Origin: Prochlorococcus marinus str. AS9601 | GTDB lineage: Bacteria; Cyanobacteriota; Cyanobacteriia; PCC-6307; Cyanobiaceae | DNA: 64,000 bases | NCBI RefSeq assembly: GCF_000015645.1 | Contig: NC_008816.1 | Span: 1-64,000, forward strand | Direction of reading: 5' to 3' | Part shown: positions 60,107-64,000 of the stretch, in pieces | How positions within the stretch are numbered: position 1 is the first letter of the stretch | Layout of the letters: the number at the start of each line of letters is the position of its first letter | Translations under genes and position numbers: made by a program | Notes under the pieces: generated by a model | What the model was told of the DNA's origin: nothing | Seen by the model: only the letters and a program-made list of their open reading frames with translations | The model's database searches: none

Positions 60107-60859
60107 TTAAAGGGTTCTAAGGAAACAGTATGGGTCTGTAATGACCTTATAGAAGAGTTTATATTTTTTTGGTGCTACATATCCATTACTTTTTGCTAAT
60201 TGATAATCTTCACAAGCGCCTCGCCTATCGCCTGCAAGATTTCTTTCTCTTGCTCTTTTCATAATTAGATTATTTTTAGTCTTTAGTTCAAATCTTGCAA
60301 AATTGCTTGGTAAACAATTCTCTGCAAAAACATTTTTTGCTCTTTTATTTCTATTTCCCTTCTCAATTCCTTTTCCCCAGTCATCACATGCGCCTTTAGC
60401 ATCCCCAATAAGTTCTTTAAGTATTCCTCTATTGAAGTATGAATGTTGAAGTTCTATTTCTTTGGAAATTGCTTTTGAATAATCTTTAATAGCACTTATA
60501 TTTCTTTTTAAATTTGCATTCGCTCTTGCGCGATTATATAAAGCAGGTCCATTAGTAGGATCTATTGCTAGTAGTTGATTTAGATCTTCTACAGCACCTT
60601 GATAATCCTTTAATTCACTCTTTGAATATGCTCTACTAAATAATGCATAAGTATTCTTTGAATTGAATTTTAATGACTCTGTATAATCTTCTATCGCACT
60701 TTTATGATCATCATAGAAGTATCGTTTCTTGTCGCCTTCTGCGCTAAGTTCTATTGATTTATTAGTATCAGGAATAATACTTTTTGCTTTCGATTTATCG
60801 CTAAATATCGTTGGTGTTGTTGCAAAGAAAATAGAAACTATTAAAGGGTAAATTTTCAT
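60107..60859 (-). CDS. secreted TPR protein, copy 1
   Basis: A 250-residue protein with a signal peptide (MKIYPLIVSIFFATTPTIFS, cleavage about 20-26). Three to four TPR units occur at about 45-160 (SAIEDYTESLKFNSKNTYAL, GAVEDLNQLLAIDPTNG). Two Cys-containing capping motifs follow: GDAKGACDDWGKGIEKG and GDRRGACEDYQLAKSNG. It is paralogous to the gene at 61428-61985. Its TAA is followed at once by the ATG of the nuclease-helicase, so the two are likely one transcript. A periplasmic product ahead of a cytosolic enzyme is odd. Confidence 0.8.
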   Translation of the reverse strand: MKIYPLIVSIFFATTPTIFSDKSKAKSIIPDTNKSIELSAEGDKKRYFYDDHKSAIEDYTESLKFNSKNTYALFSRAYSKSELKDYQGAVEDLNQLLAIDPTNGPALYNRARANANLKRNISAIKDYSKAISKEIELQHSYFNRGILKELIGDAKGACDDWGKGIEKGNRNKRAKNVFAENCLPSNFARFELKTKNNLIMKRARERNLAGDRRGACEDYQLAKSNGYVAPKKYKLFYKVITDPYCFLRTL

Positions 60860-60950
60860 ACTTCAAATAATATAAAGATCTTGTTTATTTAATTTAGAGC
60901 AGATGCAGAATAATGCTATGTGGCTTATCTCTTATTAATTAAAACTAAAA
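60860..60950. promoter_or_regulatory. divergent promoter region, copy 1
   Basis: This 91-bp segment lies between the start of the TPR gene (minus) and the start of the NW-IPPV gene (plus). By eye it differs at only three positions from 61986-62076. The central part GAGCAGATGCAGAATAATGC is identical. Such conservation in non-coding DNA suggests recent duplication or gene conversion, or a shared operator. No specific factor site can be named. Confidence 0.7.
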
Positions 60951-61403
60951 ATGTTGGTTATCAATTCAAATAGACAAGAATTCGAGAATTGGATGAATAA
61001 TGCAGCAATAAAAGAACCCGAAAAAACAAATTTCCATAACTGGATATACAATAGTCCACTTGATATTTACATTCCAAAAATACCTCCAGTAGGATGCACT
61101 ATATCAGCAGGTTGGTGCCAGGGTGATTACAACGGATATGTATTTGATATAACGGTATCTATCGATCATTTTGATTGGATGAGTTATATCAACAAAGAGT
61201 ACAAATATATTTCTATCGATTCAGAGGTAATCAAATACTTAAATTGGATTGGAGATATTCCAACTATTCGTTTTTATATAGATCAGCGAACTGGATATTT
61301 TGATAAAAAAGCACATAAAAAAATAAGTGTTTATTTAATCAAAGAGGATGAAAAATTTTATGAGATTGAGGCAGAAAAGAAATTTAATTTGAAAGTAAGT
61401 TAA
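60951..61403 (+). CDS. NW-IPPV family protein, paralogue 1
   Basis: A 150-residue protein of a family I do not recognise. The N-terminus has FENWMNNAAIKEPEKTNF and SPLDIYIPKIPPV, then a beta-rich region (GYVFDITVSIDHFDWMSYI), a second NW motif (YLNWIGDIPTIRFYIDQRTG) and a basic tail. No signal peptide or membrane segment is present. The first 48 residues are nearly identical to the gene at 62077, with later parts diverged. It is convergent with TPR copy 2 (24-base gap). Confidence 0.75.
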   Translation: MLVINSNRQEFENWMNNAAIKEPEKTNFHNWIYNSPLDIYIPKIPPVGCTISAGWCQGDYNGYVFDITVSIDHFDWMSYINKEYKYISIDSEVIKYLNWIGDIPTIRFYIDQRTGYFDKKAHKKISVYLIKEDEKFYEIEAEKKFNLKVS

Positions 61404-61427
61404 ATATTTTTTTACAGTCTTATTGGT

Positions 61428-61985
61428 TCAAACAGATTTGCAATGATTTTCAAAAGCGGAAGATGCTTTTTCATTGCCCAATGCGCCACTTTTTTGCCAG
61501 TCTGAGCATGCTCCTTCTTTATCTTGCATAATCTCTTTTAGAAATCCCCTATTTCCATATGAATCTTTAAGCATAAGATCATATGCTATTAATTTTGAAT
61601 AATCATCCATCGCCTCTGGATAATTTTCTAATTTAATATTGACCCATGCTCGAAGTGCTACTGCAGCATTATATTCTGAATCGATTTTCAATATAGTATT
61701 TAAATCTTTTAGTGCACTTTTATAGTCTTTTAATTCTTTTTTTGAATACGCTCTTAAAAGTAATGCAAATTTGTTTTTTGGATTAGTTTTTAATGCTTCT
61801 GAGAATTTTTTACTTGCATGAATATAATTTTTTTCCTTCAAGATCTCATAACCATTATTTGTTATTTTTTCAGATGAAGTTATATTTTTGACCTTATTAA
61901 AGTGTTTATGCGCTTCTGCATTTGGAGTGAACATTAAAGATGGTATTGCTAATAAACTTGCAATTATGAAATGGTAAATTTTCAT
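61428..61985 (-). CDS. secreted TPR protein, copy 2
   Basis: A 185-residue paralogue of the TPR gene at 60107-60859. The signal peptide MKIYHFIIASLLAIPSLMF ends in a good AxA site (NAEA-H). TPR units follow at about 40-145 (ASKKFSEALKTNPKNKFAL, SALKDLNTILKIDSEYN). The Cys-containing cap is DKEGACSDWQKSGALGNEKA, and it ends with a second Cys (ENHCKSV). It lacks the extra C-terminal part of copy 1 and is not followed by a helicase gene. It is divergently paired with the gene at 62077. Confidence 0.78.
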   Translation of the reverse strand: MKIYHFIIASLLAIPSLMFTPNAEAHKHFNKVKNITSSEKITNNGYEILKEKNYIHASKKFSEALKTNPKNKFALLLRAYSKKELKDYKSALKDLNTILKIDSEYNAAVALRAWVNIKLENYPEAMDDYSKLIAYDLMLKDSYGNRGFLKEIMQDKEGACSDWQKSGALGNEKASSAFENHCKSV

Positions 61986-62076
61986 ACTTCAAAAAATATA
62001 AAGATCTTGTTTATTTAATTTAGAGCAGATGCAGAATAATGCTATGTGGCTTATTTCTTATTAATTAAAATTAAAA
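61986..62076. promoter_or_regulatory. divergent promoter region, copy 2
   Basis: The second copy of the 91-bp divergent intergenic segment described at 60860-60950, three differences by eye. It has the same length and the same relation to a TPR gene and an NW-IPPV gene, so the whole module was duplicated with its control region. Confidence 0.7.
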
Positions 62077-62577
62077 ATGCTGGTTATAAATGAGCAGAGA
62101 CAAGCATTCGAGAATTGGATGAATAATGCTGCAATAAAAGAACCTGAAAAAACAAATTTCCAAAAATGGATATACGATAGTCCACTTGATATTTACATTC
62201 CAAAAATCCCTCCAGTTGAATGTTCGATAGGATCACATAAACGCGGATTTGTATTTGATATCTTGGTCTACATAAATGGGATTGATTGGTTGAATTACAT
62301 TAATGTAAGTTATATTTCTGTTGATTCTGAGGTAAATTACTTTCTCAATTGGATTGAAAAAGTTCCTTCTAGTCGTTTTTCAATAGATGAGAGAGAAGAA
62401 TATTTTTGGGACTGTTCTCCTAAAGATGATTATCAACGATACGTAAATACTTTTAGAGCACTTAAAAAAGTAAGTGTTGTTGTAGTTGAAGAATATTGGA
62501 AAACTAAAGAATTAATTGAAGAATATTGGAAATCAAAAGTATTAGAAAAAAAACTTACTAACAATCTTCATCAATAA
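62077..62577 (+). CDS. NW-IPPV family protein, paralogue 2
   Basis: A 166-residue paralogue of the gene at 60951. FENWMNNAAIKEPEKTNF and SPLDIYIPKIPPV are retained, followed by GFVFDILVYINGIDWLNYI and FLNWIEKVPSSRFSIDERE. The C-terminus is unique, with a doubled motif (VVEEYWKTKELIEEYWKSKVLEKK) that looks like a short duplicated helix. Its stop overlaps the next start (TAATG), so it is translationally coupled to paralogue 3. Confidence 0.75.
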   Translation: MLVINEQRQAFENWMNNAAIKEPEKTNFQKWIYDSPLDIYIPKIPPVECSIGSHKRGFVFDILVYINGIDWLNYINVSYISVDSEVNYFLNWIEKVPSSRFSIDEREEYFWDCSPKDDYQRYVNTFRALKKVSVVVVEEYWKTKELIEEYWKSKVLEKKLTNNLHQ

Positions 62578-63074
62578 TGCTATATAAACATCATTTAAAA
62601 GAATTTGATTCTTGGTTGGAAAATAGTTTGATGAATGATTCAGATAAAATTGCTTTTGACCAATGGATAAAAAACAGTCCAAATCCTATCTATTTGCCAG
62701 AGATACCACCTGTAAATGGTTCTTTCCGCGATCCAAATGGATATTTATGGTGTGCTTATTTAATTAAAATTAGAGTTCAAATAGATAATGATGCATGGGA
62801 AAAAAATTTAAATAAAAAATTTTCAAGTATTCAAAATAAAGAAATTATTGACTTCCATAATTGGTTTTTAAATTGTCCATTAAGGTCTTGTGGTATTGAC
62901 GAGAGAAAAACTGGATATTCTTATCCTCGTTATGATTTTAAAAAGCGCCGTTGGGTTGGGAGAAGACAGTCTTTGCTTTACTTAACGGTAAGTACAATAA
63001 AAACTAATTCTATTTACTTCGAGAACCTTAGAGATCAATCAGTTGATCAAAGATACAAGGAGTATTCATATTAA
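62577..63074 (+). CDS. NW-IPPV family protein, paralogue 3
   Basis: A 165-residue, more distant paralogue. FDSWLENSLMNDSDKIAFDQW and NSPNPIYLPEIPPV align with the N-termini of paralogues 1 and 2, and FHNWFLNCPLRSCGIDERKTG with the second NW block. The tail is basic (KKRRWVGRRQS). Three paralogues in a row suggest a locally expanding family. No function is known to me. Confidence 0.73.
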   Translation: MLYKHHLKEFDSWLENSLMNDSDKIAFDQWIKNSPNPIYLPEIPPVNGSFRDPNGYLWCAYLIKIRVQIDNDAWEKNLNKKFSSIQNKEIIDFHNWFLNCPLRSCGIDERKTGYSYPRYDFKKRRWVGRRQSLLYLTVSTIKTNSIYFENLRDQSVDQRYKEYSY

Positions 63075-63076
63075 AA

Positions 63077-63229
63077 ATGAAAAAATATTTGATATCAGGT
63101 TTAGTCGATTCATACAGGATAAAAATAAATTTATTTGCTATTTCGCCAAATAGTGCGATCAGCGTCTTTAAGCAAAAATATCCAAACGCAGAGGATATTT
63201 ATGTCATTCAAGATTTATTTAAGAAATGA
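63077..63229 (+). CDS. 50-residue small ORF coupled to the next gene
   Basis: An ATG frame two bases after the previous stop. It codes 50 residues: a strand-like start (MKKYLISGLVDSYRIKINLF) and AISPNSAISVFKQKYPNAED, ending DLFKK. The TGA overlaps the ATG of the next gene (ATGA), an overlap typical of true coupled genes. Its composition looks like a small alpha/beta domain. Too short for recognition. Confidence 0.6.
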   Translation: MKKYLISGLVDSYRIKINLFAISPNSAISVFKQKYPNAEDIYVIQDLFKK

Positions 63230-63459
63230 AAGTACCTGATAAAGAATTTTTTGAAAAAAATAAAGTCCACCTTGAAATGTTGACTATTAAGGGTGAATGG
63301 AAAAGATTAGATACTTTTTATGATTATTCGACAGCAATCAGTCATGGAGTAAATAAATATTTTGCAACACATACTGCCCACAGATTAGTTAACAAAGAAG
63401 GAAAGATTCTTGAATTATTTGATTCAACATTATTAGAAGATGTTGATAACAAAGAATAA
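63226..63459 (+). CDS. 77-residue hypothetical protein
   Basis: A charged 77-residue protein (MKVPDKEFFEKNKVHLEML, GEWKRLDTFYDYSTAISHG, acidic tail LLEDVDNKE). It has no signal or membrane segment and no family I recognise. It is the last gene of the plus-strand string starting at 62077, coupled to the 50-residue ORF by a 4-base overlap. Confidence 0.62.
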   Translation: MKVPDKEFFEKNKVHLEMLTIKGEWKRLDTFYDYSTAISHGVNKYFATHTAHRLVNKEGKILELFDSTLLEDVDNKE

Positions 63460-63741
63460 TTAATTAAATAAAGATAACTGACCCTAAGTAATATTTAATT
63501 TCATGTTGTTGTAGCACCTTTATAACACTAGTTCAGTGATACCAATTGGTTTGACCCTGTGAAAAAAGGTTTGTAACACCTATATAACACTAATTTTGGA
63601 AGTAAGAACCCAGTGATACCAATGGATTTGGGGTTATATATGTATCAATAGCGAGTATACTACTTAGTTGAGATCCATTGCAGGGCAAGCGATCTCAGCG
63701 TTTCTAAAAATTCATAAACCGGTAATAAACCAGTAAATTAA
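63460..63741. other. non-coding region with short imperfect repeats
   Basis: No ORF is supported in these 282 bases. GTARCACCTWTATAACACTA occurs at 63511-63530 and 63573-63592. CAGTGATACCAAT plus a GGTTTG or GGATTTG ending occurs at 63534-63553 and 63611-63630. Together they form two imperfect direct copies about 62 and 77 bases apart. A promoter-like TATACT and a hairpin follow at 63656-63699. Confidence 0.75.
63656..63699 (+). promoter_or_regulatory. TATACT box followed by a strong hairpin, possible small RNA
   Basis: TATACT at 63656-63661 is a good -10 hexamer. About seven bases on, GTTGAGATC (63667-63675) pairs with GATCTCAGC (63691-63699), with a G-T wobble. Inside, TTGC (63778 analogue: 63678-63681) pairs with GCAA (63685-63688) around AGG. 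A transcript from this box would start at the hairpin. No T-run follows in either direction, so a plain terminator is less likely. No -35 box is clear. Confidence 0.4.
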
Positions 63742-64000
63742 TTATTTGAGTTTATAAACTGCTAAATCTTTTGATTTAAGATCTCCAAGTGCGACTTTTT
63801 CTAATCTTTCTAGCCTTGCTAAGAGTTGTTTATTTTTTTCTTCTAGAGTTTTGATTTTTGTTTCGAAATTCTCTTTTTCATTCATACTAATTTGAATAGG
63901 TTTTGTGGCCTTACCTAATTTCCAAACAAATCCTGCTCTAGCGGAAAAAGTATCTTCAAAATCACCGGCATAATCTTGACCTGGCATTGTCATTGACGCC
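63742..64000 (-). CDS. C-terminal fragment of a probable surface protein
   Basis: The frame stays open through the end of the window (codons before the internal Met read Ala-Ser), so only the C-terminal 86 or so residues are seen. FSARAGFVWKLGKATK looks like the last strand of an outer-membrane barrel or YadA-like anchor. It is followed by a coiled coil (NFETKIKTLEEKNKQLLARL) and a Lys-rich end. This is consistent with a large outer-membrane or surface protein, but the fold is inferred from a short piece. 39 bases upstream of the stop side lies the hairpin region. Confidence 0.55.
   Translation of the reverse strand, partial: ASMTMPGQDYAGDFEDTFSARAGFVWKLGKATKPIQISMNEKENFETKIKTLEEKNKQLLARLERLEKVALGDLKSKDLAVYKLK

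Noticed and set aside
55985-63741. Whether the accessory block is a prophage or integrative element.
   Set aside because: No integrase, transposase, phage structural gene or tRNA attachment site was found; only short edge motifs support insertion.

Overview
The window reads as the first ~64 kb of a streamlined, AT-rich picocyanobacterial chromosome, most likely a high-light Prochlorococcus. The evidence is the very low G+C by eye, a start just upstream of dnaN, the order dnaN / PRC-barrel / purL / purF / gyrA-like / TPR / queG / DUF502 / nusB / ftsY / rsbU / argH, many zero-gap or overlapping genes, frequent TTG starts, and cyanobacterial markers (flavodiiron Flv1 and Flv3, Gap2, TLP40-like cyclophilin, CbiD, glycine-rich RRM protein). 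Species and clade are inferred from memory of gene order, not from a search.

Layout. Positions 1-167 are an AT-rich leader with two tandem DnaA-box-like 9-mers. From 168 to about 36,360 is compact core genome: replication, purine synthesis, tRNA modification, transcription/translation factors, chaperones (grpE-dnaJ), ribosome assembly, peptidoglycan precursors (murB, murC), carbon metabolism (gap2), cofactors (thiL, pdxA, cbiD), accB, efp and guaA. From 36,365 to 40,130 is a looser patch: a candidate structured RNA, a TPR-sulfotransferase, a RecB/Cas4-like nuclease, an uncharacterised membrane protein and a 47-aa small ORF. From 40,142 to 55,984 is core again: PBP2, FMN reductase, flv1, flv3, alaS, speA, ndk, thiO, gatB, coaE, argJ.

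From about 55,985 to the end lies an accessory block. It holds a 1341-aa protein with an Mrr-like PD-(D/E)XK nuclease, an SF2 helicase and an array of 11 helicase-associated (HA) repeats. Directly upstream, with no intergenic base, is a secreted TPR protein. A divergent pair (secreted TPR protein / small 'NW-IPPV' protein of unknown family) occurs twice with an almost identical 91-bp promoter region. These are followed by a third NW-IPPV paralogue, a 50-aa ORF, a 77-aa ORF, short imperfect repeats, a candidate small-RNA/hairpin locus and the 3' end of a probable surface protein. Related TATAACAC-type motifs occur at both edges of this block.

The nuclease-helicase with its HA array is the best candidate for an undescribed system. 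Its layout fits nucleic-acid targeting or phage defence, but function is inferred from domains only. No tRNA, rRNA, transposase, integrase or CRISPR array was seen.
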